A stretch of DNA of 16,631 nucleotides. It comes from an uncultured bacterium (GTDB lineage: Bacteria > Bacillota > Clostridia > Oscillospirales > Ruminococcaceae). The notes beneath the pieces are model-generated. The model had not been told where the DNA came from. It did not search any database and saw nothing but the letters and a program-made list of their open reading frames with translations. Shown in pieces: positions 1 to 6,642 of the stretch. The stretch's first letter is position 1, and each line of letters opens with the position of its first letter. The translations under genes and the position numbers were made by a program. The DNA is taken from assembly GCA_934845495.1 (NCBI GenBank), contig CAKWRB010000001.1, positions 23,115-39,745 of the forward strand. Direction: 5' to 3'.

Positions 1-85
1 GCCCGGCAAGCCGTCTGCCCCAGCCGCCCGGCTGCCCGCCGGCGCTGTAACTGGAAAACACCCCCGGGCGCAGTTTTTCTTCCAT
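1..85 (-). CDS. N-terminus of probable phage tail sheath protein (partial)
   Basis: An ATG at 85-83 shares one base with the stop codon of the preceding phage gene (TGATG), and the frame stays open to the window edge, giving 28 residues beginning MEEKLRPGVFSSY. Tail sheath proteins of contractile-tail phages of Firmicutes often begin with a short segment containing an R/L-PGV-Y/F turn, and the sheath gene usually follows the tail terminator gene, which fits here. A GGAG-type ribosome binding site lies just upstream, within the 3' end of the preceding gene. The identification rests on one short motif and on gene order. If correct, the element encodes a contractile (myovirus-type) tail. A different tail gene remains possible. 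Confidence 0.45.
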   Translation of the reverse strand, partial: MEEKLRPGVFSSYSAGGQPGGWGRRLAG

Positions 86-558
86 CAGTCACTCCTCCTT
101 GTCACTTCAAATCCGGTGAGAGCGGTGCCGGGGTGCAGTTCGCTCTCCTCCCGGAGGCATCGGGCGGTGCAGGGCAGGGCAAAGCAGTCCCGCTCCCGCA
201 GGTATTTTACCGCGCCGCATTCCACCTCCCGCAGCCCATACCGGCCGCCGTAGGTGAGCAGCAGCCCTGCCGCCCGGTCAAAGAGCCGGTACAGCTCGCC
301 GGCTCCGGCCTGCCGGGGCACACTCAGCTCCAGCTGCAGATGGGTCTCCCACCGGCGCCCGGTCTGTTCCCCAGCCTCCTGTTCCCCCAGGTAATCCAGC
401 TTTTCCAGCACCGCCCCGGCAATGCCCACTGCCACCGATGTCACCGCCTGGGGGTAGCGCTTTCCCTCGCCGGGGTACTCCCCCAGTACCACCACTCCGG
501 AAAGCCCCAGCCGGAGCAGCTCGGTCAGTTCCTCCCGCAGGTCATACAGTGCCGCCAT
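85..558 (-). CDS. Phage tail terminator/completion-like protein
   Basis: This 157-residue protein starts at an ATG preceded by AGGAGG. It lies after the head-tail joining genes and before the probable sheath, the usual position of the tail terminator that caps the tail tube and joins it to the head. The N-terminus (YDLREELTELLR) followed by a short strand, a GEYPGEGKRYPQAV segment and long alternating strands recalls the tail-terminator-like (DUF6838-type) proteins of Firmicutes prophages. In those a helix is followed by a 'P-x-F/V-V' strand and later an 'ELYxxxDxL' helix; here the latter is GELYRLFDRAAGLLL. It contains several Cys residues without a clear metal-site pattern. The gene begins inside the end of its upstream neighbour (17-base overlap), implying coupled translation. 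The family assignment comes from order and general pattern, not a catalytic signature. Confidence 0.6.
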   Translation of the reverse strand: MAALYDLREELTELLRLGLSGVVVLGEYPGEGKRYPQAVTSVAVGIAGAVLEKLDYLGEQEAGEQTGRRWETHLQLELSVPRQAGAGELYRLFDRAAGLLLTYGGRYGLREVECGAVKYLRERDCFALPCTARCLREESELHPGTALTGFEVTRRSD

Positions 559-904
559 TTTCTTCCTCCTTTGTGAGCACGCACCACAGGTAGAGCGCCT
601 CCCCCTTCAGGGAAAACACCTCCCGACGGCGCACCCTCCACCGTTCTCCCCCTGCCTCCAGCCAGTCGTCCGGCTGCATGGTCAGGCTCTCCGGCCCGGC
701 TGGCAGGTAGCCGATGCCGTAGTTCTGTCCGTAGCCGCCCAGTGGGGTCTGGGTGCCCTCCAGGTAGCTCTTGTTCCGGTCGACCACCGGCTGCAGCACC
801 AGCCGCACCGGCAGGGGGTCTGCCGCAGCCGCCGTGTGCAGCCGGGCATCCACCGCCAGGCTGTCCAGTGCCTGGCTCACCAGGTGCCGCACCTCACGCT
901 CCAT
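542..904 (-). CDS. Phage head closure-like protein
   Basis: The product is 120 residues and probably mostly beta. It lies two genes downstream of the major capsid, where head-closure (stopper) proteins that seal the portal channel are usually encoded. The C-terminal half reads LTMQPDDWLEAGGERWRVRRREVF, the 'x-GD-x-(I/L)-x-x-(G)-G-x-(R/K)-(Y/W)-x-V' pattern common in such small barrels. It starts inside the preceding gene (11-base overlap) with only a weak GGGTGA upstream, so translation is probably coupled. An internal GYGQNYGIGYL segment could be a loop reaching into the channel, but that is speculation. No catalytic motif is seen. It could also be another neck protein; the evidence is position and size. 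Confidence 0.55.
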   Translation of the reverse strand: MEREVRHLVSQALDSLAVDARLHTAAAADPLPVRLVLQPVVDRNKSYLEGTQTPLGGYGQNYGIGYLPAGPESLTMQPDDWLEAGGERWRVRRREVFSLKGEALYLWCVLTKEEENGGTV

Positions 905-1271
905 GGCTTTTCACCCGTTCAAAGCAGAACGCCCCGGTGTCCACCAGGTCCCCCACCGCCGTCAGATACTCCCGCTGGAGCGCTGCGGCAGCGCTCAATC
1001 CGCCGCCCCCGGTGGTGAGGGCGATCTCCCCCACCCGGAGGCTGTCCGGGCTGCGTCCGGCCCTGAGCAGGTGGCAGCGGTAGGCAGCCAGGGCGGCAGC
1101 AGCGGCACAGAGCCGCTCCCGGTTGGCTGCCGAGGCCGGGTCCACCCCCGGGCGCAGCCGTCCGGCCAGTTCGGCCATGGCGCTGCGGCACAGCACCGCC
1201 CACCCGGCAGCCTCCTCCTCCGAAAGCCCCATAAACAGCCCGAACAGCCGCAAAACCTCCTGTTCTTCCAC
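894..1271 (-). CDS. Phage head-tail connector-like protein (GTG start)
   Basis: This Ala-rich, largely helical protein of 125 residues follows the major capsid gene directly, as gp6/gp15-type adaptor proteins that bind the portal ring generally do. The start is a GTG at 1271, chosen because AAGGAGGG lies about eight bases upstream in the 32-base gap after the capsid gene, and no in-frame ATG fits as well. Predicted helices cover residues 3-40 and 45-72, followed by a Gly-rich loop (TTGGGGL, about 86-92) and a further helix, consistent with the helical adaptor fold. The assignment depends on order, size and helicity; no signature motif exists for this class. Confidence 0.55.
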   Translation of the reverse strand: MEEQEVLRLFGLFMGLSEEEAAGWAVLCRSAMAELAGRLRPGVDPASAANRERLCAAAAALAAYRCHLLRAGRSPDSLRVGEIALTTGGGGLSAAAALQREYLTAVGDLVDTGAFCFERVKSHGA

Positions 1272-1303
1272 AGGCAGTCCCTCCTTTCACATGCCGGCGC
1301 AGA

Positions 1304-2317
1304 TTACGCCTTGATCTTCAGCACCTTCACCGCATCGGGATAGAGCTTGGCAAAGCCGGTGATACAGGTGATGCCCACCCGTTCGGTCTGGCAGTCGATC
1401 ACCTTGTCGTACTCCACCCCGACGCCGCCGGCGGTCACCATCTCCAGGGCGCAGTTCTTGTCCAGGGCGATGACGGTGTCGGCCGGCACCGCCGAGCTCT
1501 TGATGAGCATTGCACCAAAGGGGGTGGCATAGGTGCCCGGGCCGGTAAAGCGGTTGCCGTCTCCCAGCTGGCGCAGCTCCTCCAGCGAGAGGATCTTGTT
1601 GCCCACCTCAGGGCTGCAAAGCAGCACATTCATCTCATAGTCCTCAAACTTGCCCCACAGGGTGCAGAGGTCGGCATAGGTCAGGGTGCCGCTGCCGGCG
1701 GTCTCGATGACCTCGGCAGGATTTTCGTTGCCGTCCCCTTCGATGAGCACCTTCACCGCGTCCTCCACCGCAGTCCGGGCGATCTGGGCGCCGATCTGGC
1801 GCAGGGCCACGGCGAACAGGTCCAGGCGCTGGAAGCGGATGGCCTCGTAGGAGGCCTTGAGGATCCGGCCCCTCTTTCGCAGATGCACCAGATTTTCCTT
1901 CAGGCGGATCTCGGTCTCAGGCAGGAAGCCGCCCTCGGCCACATCGGCCAGGGTGCGGTCGGCGGCATCGGGCAGGGGCAAAATCGAGCGGTAGTCCATC
2001 GAGTCGATCTCGGTCTTTGCCGCCACAATGGCCGAGAGGATATCCCGGCTCTGCATACCCTGTTCCACCGCCGCACCGATGTAGGCCGGGAACAGCACCG
2101 CACTCTCGCTGGTGCGGAAGAACTTCTCCACCGGGTCGCTGGCGCTGCCGCTCACATGGATGTCAAAGCGCTTGAGCTGGCGCTCAAAGGCGGTGAGCTG
2201 CTCCAGGTCGGTGCCGCGGTAATCGGCCGAGGGGTCCATCTCCTCCAGGGCACGGAAGAAACCGCCCCGGCGCTGGTACAGGGATTTGTCGATCTTCATT
2301 TCACGGTAAGCAGACAT
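1304..2317 (-). CDS. Phage major capsid protein (HK97-fold type)
   Basis: A 337-residue protein that should form the icosahedral head lattice. The start is the ATG at 2317: an AAAGGAGAA ribosome binding site sits 7 bases upstream and would fall inside the coding region if the in-frame ATG at 2335 were used. The N-terminal 60 residues are charged and helical, as in capsid proteins with a delta or N-arm segment. Then come a segment with FFRTSESAVLFPAYI, a central beta/helix region with charged strands (LRKRGRILKASYEAIRF, like an E-loop and spine helix), and a C-terminal part with TPFGAMLIKSSAVPADTVIALD, typical of the A-domain of phage capsids of the HK97 fold. Length and position next to protease and accessory genes agree. 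Whether the N-arm is cleaved cannot be judged from sequence. Confidence 0.82.
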   Translation of the reverse strand: MSAYREMKIDKSLYQRRGGFFRALEEMDPSADYRGTDLEQLTAFERQLKRFDIHVSGSASDPVEKFFRTSESAVLFPAYIGAAVEQGMQSRDILSAIVAAKTEIDSMDYRSILPLPDAADRTLADVAEGGFLPETEIRLKENLVHLRKRGRILKASYEAIRFQRLDLFAVALRQIGAQIARTAVEDAVKVLIEGDGNENPAEVIETAGSGTLTYADLCTLWGKFEDYEMNVLLCSPEVGNKILSLEELRQLGDGNRFTGPGTYATPFGAMLIKSSAVPADTVIALDKNCALEMVTAGGVGVEYDKVIDCQTERVGITCITGFAKLYPDAVKVLKIKA

Positions 2318-2351
2318 CAAACATTCTCCTTTCATTTCAGGCCACAGGCCA

Positions 2352-2696
2352 TCACAGCAAAATTTCGGCGGTCATCGCTGTCGGGTCCACCGCAGTGACC
2401 AGCACGATGCGGCCACCGGTTTCCGCCGTTTTCACACCGCCGGAGGCATTGGCGGCCAGGGCGGTATAGCCAAGCGCCGGGGCACTGCCGGTGTAGGCCA
2501 CCGTGCAGATGCCGGAAAGCTGGCAGAGCACCAGGCCGTCCCGCACCGACAGCACCGGCCCGATAAAGGCCTCCCCGTCGCCGGCGGCAGCAGCGGTGCG
2601 GTTTGCGGAAATCTTGGCAAGAACGCCTTCGGTAAGGCCCTTGGCGGCCTCCAGGGTGGCATAACCAGTGCCATAGCCATTCAGAGAGATATTCAT
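2352..2696 (-). CDS. Small capsid-accessory (decoration-like) phage protein
   Basis: This 114-residue, Gly/Ala/Thr-rich, beta-strand-rich protein lies between the prohead protease and the major capsid, where many phages encode a decoration protein that cements the capsid surface. The start is ATG 2696, with AAGGAGG about nine bases upstream; an in-frame ATG at 2720 precedes that site and is unlikely. Repeated short strands alternate with small turns (VAYTGSAPALGYTALAANASGGVKT), fitting a compact beta-barrel such as gpD-type trimers. The C-terminal stretch IVLVTAVDPTAMTAEILL resembles the final strand of decoration proteins. There is no direct motif; the function is inferred from position and predicted fold. 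Confidence 0.55.
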   Translation of the reverse strand: MNISLNGYGTGYATLEAAKGLTEGVLAKISANRTAAAAGDGEAFIGPVLSVRDGLVLCQLSGICTVAYTGSAPALGYTALAANASGGVKTAETGGRIVLVTAVDPTAMTAEILL

Positions 2697-2712
2697 GGAT
2701 AACTTCCTCCTT

Positions 2713-3639
2713 TTATACATGGGTGGGCCGCTCCAGTCGGAACGGACGGTTTACAGTGTCCGGGTCGGCTGCCGGGGTCGGGTCAGCCGGAAGCTCCCCC
2801 AGCAGCTGGGAGGCCACCGGCATCCGGCGGGAAGCCGCCTTTTGCAGGGCACGGGTGTGGAGCAGCAGCCCCTGGGCGGAAAGCTCCTGCGCCTGGCGGC
2901 GGGCAGCCTCCTCGGGTAGTTCGGGCAGCGCGATGAGGGAGCAGCGCACATACTCCTCCTGCAGCTGCTTTTGGTAGGCTCTGCCCAGTTCCAGCAGGTC
3001 GCCGTCCCCGGCAGCACCCTCTGCTCCGACCCCTGCACGGGTACGGCGGATGCTCTTGGTCACACCGGCCAGGGGCTGGGCCGGCACCGCCACAAAGCTC
3101 CACTCGTAGGCATCGCTGGCGGAGCAGTGCAGCACATGGCAGGGGATCTCCCCATAGCGTTTGCCCCGCCGATGGCTGCAGGTGCCGGCCGGTTCGCCGC
3201 ACACCGAGCAGACGCTCCGGGAAACTGCACAGCTCACGCTCACTTCCTTTTTGATGCCGGCATCGATCTCGGCGATCAGCCCGGCGGTCTGTTCATTCCG
3301 GGGCATATAGATCTCCGCCCGCAGCGCCGTATAGGGCTCGCCGCAGTTGGTGGGGCGGCTGGGGTCCTCCACCACCCGGGCGGCAAAGATACGGGCATGC
3401 TGCCCCTCGGCCGAAGCCCGGTGATCAAAGACGCCAGTCACCCCCACAAAGAGCGCCGCCAGCTCCCGCAGGCAGTCCCGGGAAAATCGCTCGCCGTCCC
3501 GGTCGATCTGGTTGTCGCACAGCACCGCCGGGAAGATGTACAGCTCCTCCGGCGCAAAGTCCCGTCGGGTGTACCGGCGGATCTGTTCCAGTTCGTCCTG
3601 GGTGGGCACGCCCGGCAGCGCCGCTGTGGATTCACTCAT
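2713..3639 (-). CDS. Prohead protease-like protein with Cys-rich insertion
   Basis: This 308-residue protein follows portal with a 4-base ATGA overlap and is preceded by GAGGAGAG. Prohead serine proteases process scaffold and capsid during assembly and use a His and a Ser on neighbouring strands. Candidates here are His73 in GVFDHRA and Ser134 or Ser136 in KKEVSVSCAV, the region of the family 'E-V-S' strand. Immediately after this strand is a Cys/His cluster (Cys144, Cys147, Cys154, His156, then Cys167 and Cys172) that could bind zinc. The conserved-looking AYEWSFVAVPAQPLAGV follows at 178-193, where the protease core closes. Residues from about 210 to the end are charged and helical and may act as an attached scaffold. 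The protease call is by motif and place; the zinc site is inference. Confidence 0.7.
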   Translation of the reverse strand: MSESTAALPGVPTQDELEQIRRYTRRDFAPEELYIFPAVLCDNQIDRDGERFSRDCLRELAALFVGVTGVFDHRASAEGQHARIFAARVVEDPSRPTNCGEPYTALRAEIYMPRNEQTAGLIAEIDAGIKKEVSVSCAVSRSVCSVCGEPAGTCSHRRGKRYGEIPCHVLHCSASDAYEWSFVAVPAQPLAGVTKSIRRTRAGVGAEGAAGDGDLLELGRAYQKQLQEEYVRCSLIALPELPEEAARRQAQELSAQGLLLHTRALQKAASRRMPVASQLLGELPADPTPAADPDTVNRPFRLERPTHV

Positions 3640-4787
3640 ACTCTCTCTCCTCTCTCAGTCAGCTGCTGTTCCAGCACAGCAGCACGGGCATTGTCGTAGC
3701 GGGCCTGAGCCAGCTCGGCGGTGTCCTGCAGGCTGATGTCCTGCCACTCCACCGCAAAGGGAGCGGTGTGCCCCCACAGCCGCAGGTGGGTGTCCAGGAT
3801 CCGCCGCACCACCGGGGTGAGCAGGCTGCGGTACCGCTCCAGCTCACTGGTGAGCAGGTCGGCCTGCTGGCGGCTCATGCGCTCGGTGGTGGACCAGTGC
3901 AGCCCCAGCAGGAAGGGCGGCACCCCCAGCTTGGCCACGATCTGTTCCAGCAGCTGGCGCACCGGCACCTCGGTATCCAGAATGGGGCTGTCCGCTCCGA
4001 TGACCCGGATCTCCACATTGCCCACCGCCACAAAGTCGCTGACGCTGCTGCCGCCGCCCTCCATGGCGGCCCGCCATTCCCGGGCCATGGTCTCGGCCAC
4101 TTCTCGGGGGTTGATGCGCTCCCCCTCGCCGGGGCGGTAGGTCACCGCATAGCGCAGGCTGCCCGCTCGCTCAAAGTTCTGGGCGGTGGAGCGCAGGATC
4201 TGCTCCCACACCCGGCTCACCGCCTCCAGCCCCTCCAGCACCGAATGGCCCCACACCTCACCGGCTTCGGGGTCCAGCGGGGTGTACAGGATTAGCTCCG
4301 GCCAGCGCACCGCCTCGCCGGCAAGGCCGTTTCGGGCGGCATAAAACTGCAGGTCCACCCCGTTTTCCGCCCGGCGCACCACCAGCGATTCCGCCGGGCA
4401 GAGCAGCACCGCCCCCAGCCCGGAACCATCGGCGGCCGGGATCATCTCCGCCACCGCCGTTCCATCGGTGAGCAGGCTGCTCAGGTACTGTTCCATCAGA
4501 TTTCGCAGCCCCTGCCGTCCGGCGCCGATGGCGATCTCCCGGCAGAAGCGGCGCAGCTCCTCCTCCACTCGGGGGTCCTCGCTGTGTACGGTAAATTCCC
4601 CGGTGAGCCGGACAATCTTGTCCAGGGCGGCATCGGCCACCGGCACCTTCCGGCGGATCTCCCGGCACAGCCGGCGCCGGGCCTGGGGAAGCTGCAGCTC
4701 GGCCCAATCCGCCTCCCGGCCCCGGGATAGCTGCAGCACTGCCGGCTGGGGCGCCTTTCGCCAGAGCCGGGTGAGTGTTTCCATCAT
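3636..4787 (-). CDS. Phage portal protein
   Basis: The 383-residue product should form the dodecameric ring at one capsid vertex through which DNA is packed and ejected. It lies directly after the large terminase (one base between stop and start) with AAGGAGGG upstream. Supporting features are an N-terminal segment of helices and strands with VPVADAALDKIVRLTGEF, a wing-like region (LTDGTAVAEMIP, residues about 109-120), a LILYTPLDP strand, a long stem helix region, and VPPFLLGLHWSTTERMSRQQADLL, a conserved feature near the crown of PBSX/SPP1-type portals. The length is at the short end for portals, but the expected segments seem to be present. Two consecutive ATGs (4787, 4784) leave the exact first residue open. 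Confidence 0.85.
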   Translation of the reverse strand: MMETLTRLWRKAPQPAVLQLSRGREADWAELQLPQARRRLCREIRRKVPVADAALDKIVRLTGEFTVHSEDPRVEEELRRFCREIAIGAGRQGLRNLMEQYLSSLLTDGTAVAEMIPAADGSGLGAVLLCPAESLVVRRAENGVDLQFYAARNGLAGEAVRWPELILYTPLDPEAGEVWGHSVLEGLEAVSRVWEQILRSTAQNFERAGSLRYAVTYRPGEGERINPREVAETMAREWRAAMEGGGSSVSDFVAVGNVEIRVIGADSPILDTEVPVRQLLEQIVAKLGVPPFLLGLHWSTTERMSRQQADLLTSELERYRSLLTPVVRRILDTHLRLWGHTAPFAVEWQDISLQDTAELAQARYDNARAAVLEQQLTERGERV

Positions 4788-4788
4788 G

Positions 4789-6090
4789 CTACTGTTCCCT
4801 CCTTGTGCGTTCTACCCGGGCGGCACAGAAGCCGCCGGGCTTTTCCTCCTGTTCGCAGTACATCACAAAGTACCGCAGGTCGTCCATGGCGTGGTCCTGC
4901 TCCTTCACCGGCCGCTCGCTGCCGCCGTCCTCCCAGCGGTAGAGGGAAAACTCCCGGATGCACTGCTCGCACCCCGGGTCAAAGCGGAGCTTCCCCTCGG
5001 CCAGCCAGCGGCTGACCGCGGCAATGCCCTCCCGCACCCGGTTGTCCGCCCGCACCACCCGGAACTCCCGGTGGCTCTCCACACATTCGATGAAGCTCGC
5101 CGCCGATGGGTCGATGACCACCGCCTCGATCTCCCCAGGGAAAAACTCCCCGGCTAGCCGACGGAGGGCCTCGTAGTGCTGTTCGTCGGTGCGGCGGCTG
5201 CCCTCGGCACGGGCATCGTACCAGCTCTCCCGGATGCGGTGCCACACTCCGCCCCACAACCCCCACAGCCCCATGGACATGGGGTTCACGGTGCCGTAGT
5301 CGCAGCTGATCACCAGCCGCTGCCAGTTCTGATTCCCGGCCGGAACAATGTGCCGCTCGGCCGAGAACATATCGTAGATCTGCCCTTCGGGGGCTGTCCA
5401 CTTGCCCAGCACAAACCGCTCGTAGAACCGCCCGCTGTACATCCGCTCGTACCGGCGGATCACCTGGGGTGACAGAGCAGGGTTGTCCTGCATGGTAAAG
5501 TGCAGGTAGAGCGCCCGGTGTTCCTCCGCCTCCTGGATCCACTCCTTATAGAACCAGTGCTCCGGGTGTTCCGGGTTGCAGGAGAACCAGAAGGTCGCCC
5601 CCTCCACCGAACAGCGGGCCAATGCCTGCTCCACAAAGGAGCGGGGCATCAGTGCCACCTCGTCAAAGAGCACCCCGGCCAGGGTCATACCCTGGATCAG
5701 CGCCGCCGAGGACTCGTCCCGTCCGCCAAAGAGGTAGACCCGCACCGTGCGGCTGCCCCAGGTGAGGTCGGCATAGTGTTCCGAAACCTTTTCCCGGCAG
5801 TGGATCCCCAGCTGGCGCATCCGCTCAAAGAGTGGCTCGGCCAGATTGCGCCGGAGCGAGCGGATGGTCTTGCCGCAGAGGGCGATGTCCTGCCCCGGCT
5901 GGCAGCAGAGCGCCCACGCCAGAAAGGAGAGCCCGGTGCAGGTGGTCTTGCCCGAGCGCACCGCCCCATCGCAGATGATGGCATCGTACCGCTGACGGAG
6001 GGCCGGACTGCGCCACCAGCCCAGCACCTGCTTCTGTTTGTCCGACCAGCGCACCGGGTTGCTCCGGCGGCTACTCATCGCCTGTGCCAT
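4789..6090 (-). CDS. Terminase large subunit, PBSX-type (ATPase/nuclease)
   Basis: This is the packaging motor: an N-terminal ATPase that drives DNA into the head and a C-terminal nuclease that cuts it. In 433 residues the Walker A is GAVRSGKT (42-49) and the Walker B LFDEV (141-145, with Asp143 and Glu144). A coupling-motif-like FSCNPE follows at 169-174. The nuclease shows the three acidic residues of an RNase H-like fold: Asp264 in ISCDYGTVNP, Asp327 in VVIDPSA, and Asp404 near the C-terminus in DHAMDDLRYFVM. All motifs are intact, so the motor should be active. It overlaps the upstream gene by 20 bases. An alternative start at 6078 is possible; neither start has a strong ribosome binding site, which suggests coupled translation. 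Confidence 0.93.
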   Translation of the reverse strand: MAQAMSSRRSNPVRWSDKQKQVLGWWRSPALRQRYDAIICDGAVRSGKTTCTGLSFLAWALCCQPGQDIALCGKTIRSLRRNLAEPLFERMRQLGIHCREKVSEHYADLTWGSRTVRVYLFGGRDESSAALIQGMTLAGVLFDEVALMPRSFVEQALARCSVEGATFWFSCNPEHPEHWFYKEWIQEAEEHRALYLHFTMQDNPALSPQVIRRYERMYSGRFYERFVLGKWTAPEGQIYDMFSAERHIVPAGNQNWQRLVISCDYGTVNPMSMGLWGLWGGVWHRIRESWYDARAEGSRRTDEQHYEALRRLAGEFFPGEIEAVVIDPSAASFIECVESHREFRVVRADNRVREGIAAVSRWLAEGKLRFDPGCEQCIREFSLYRWEDGGSERPVKEQDHAMDDLRYFVMYCEQEEKPGGFCAARVERTRREQ

Positions 6091-6367
6091 TCCAGTCCGA
6101 AAGCCCCAGCTGCTCCATCAGATCGTCCCCGCCGGGGCCAGCCAGTTCCAGCAGCCGATCGATGGCCTCCAGGCGGTTGTAGAAGCTCAGCTCCACCCCA
6201 TTTTTCCCCCGCTTTACCCCGGTGAGAAAACACGGCTCCACCCCCGAAAGGGTCAGTGCCGGGCTGCCGTCCTCTCCCTGGGCGATGTGCAGTTTTTCCA
6301 CCGGACTGCCGGTGGCAAGCCGGCGCAGCTGCCGCACCGCCTCCCGGCGCAGTTTTTCCCGATCCAT
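6071..6367 (-). CDS. Terminase small subunit-like protein, apparently lacking the N-terminal HTH
   Basis: The start is ATG 6367, because GGAGGTGA lies about six bases upstream; an in-frame ATG at 6433 is not needed. The 98-residue product resembles the C-terminal part of terminase small subunits of the PBSX/XtmA (Terminase_2) class. That part has 'LxRIA' followed by a variable strand region, then an 'IK-x-G-K-x-G-V-E-x-K-x-x-D-R-x-x-A-L-x-L-L' segment. Here this is LRRLATG and VKRGKNGVELSFYNRLEAIDRLLELAG. The usual N-terminal helix-turn-helix of about 60-100 residues, which recognises the packaging site, is absent, and no coding remnant of it is visible upstream. The gene is immediately upstream of the large terminase, as expected. 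The identity is inferred from this pattern and position. Confidence 0.6.
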   Translation of the reverse strand: MDREKLRREAVRQLRRLATGSPVEKLHIAQGEDGSPALTLSGVEPCFLTGVKRGKNGVELSFYNRLEAIDRLLELAGPGGDDLMEQLGLSDWNGTGDE

Positions 6368-6408
6368 TGGCGTCACCTCCTCTCCATGGCCCAAGCGCCT
6401 CTCCCCTC

Positions 6409-6431
6409 GGGTGAGAAAAACGCTCTCACCC
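6409..6431. repeat. Perfect 8-bp inverted repeat upstream of the terminase operon
   Basis: GGGTGAGA (6409-6416) and TCTCACCC (6424-6431) form a perfect stem around a 7-base loop, about 40 bases upstream of the small terminase start. No T-run follows on either strand, so it is not a terminator. In the late-operon mRNA it would be a leader hairpin; at DNA level it could be an operator. Its function is unknown. Confidence 0.6.
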
Positions 6432-6522
6432 ACCCCGGAAAACCACCCTTCCTGTGCAGGAATCCGCCCCCAAATCGGCGGGTTTCAAACTTTTTTCGCA
6501 GTTTTCTCCCTTTCCGCCAATC

Positions 6523-6536
6523 CGAACATTAGTTCG
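6523..6536. promoter_or_regulatory. LexA (DinR) SOS box, perfect palindrome
   Basis: The sequence CGAAC-ATTA-GTTCG is an exact match to the Gram-positive LexA consensus CGAAC-N4-GTTCG, with both half sites perfect. It lies between the phage operon (first gene starts at 6367, minus) and hemW (promoter at 6581, plus). It is 45 bases upstream of the hemW -35 element, which is far for repression of hemW, so the phage late operon is the more likely target. No convincing minus-strand -10/-35 pair was found next to it, so the promoter it controls remains uncertain. Confidence 0.75.
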
Positions 6537-6580
6537 CCATCGGAACCTGTGCAGTCTGCCGGTGGAATTTTCCCTCCCCC

Positions 6581-6609
6581 TTGAGCGGTATTCCGGGCCG
6601 TGCTATACT
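6581..6609 (+). promoter_or_regulatory. Sigma-A promoter for hemW (extended -10)
   Basis: TTGAGC (6581-6586) and TATACT (6604-6609) are separated by 17 bases, with TG one base before the -10. Transcription should begin near 6616, leaving a leader of about 27 bases that includes the GAGGTGA ribosome binding site of hemW. Confidence 0.8.
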
Positions 6610-6642
6610 GGGGAGAGAAAACACGACCGTGAGGTGACTGCC

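Larger units (their letters stand above)
1..6540 (-). mobile_element. Phage head/packaging module (prophage or domesticated phage element), left part cut by window edge
   Basis: Ten consecutive minus-strand genes follow the standard order of a tailed phage late operon: small terminase, large terminase, portal, prohead protease, capsid accessory protein, major capsid, connector, closure protein, tail terminator, then the start of a likely tail sheath. Most overlap by 1 to 20 bases and the rest are separated by 1 to 32 bases, so they should be co-transcribed. Base composition by eye resembles the chromosomal genes to the right, which suggests long residence or a well-adapted phage. No integrase, repressor, replication or lysis gene lies at this end, and hemW begins about 275 bases from the small terminase. 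The right limit is uncertain; I place it near the LexA-type operator at 6523-6536. The element continues beyond the left edge. Confidence 0.85.

Noticed and set aside
1..6540. Tailocin (headless phage tail bacteriocin)
   Set aside because: Terminase, portal, protease and major capsid genes appear intact, so heads should be made.
6504..6546. Minus-strand sigma-A promoter at the LexA box (TAATGT as -10)
   Set aside because: No acceptable -35 lies 16-18 bases upstream; the best candidate, ACTGCA, has only two matches.
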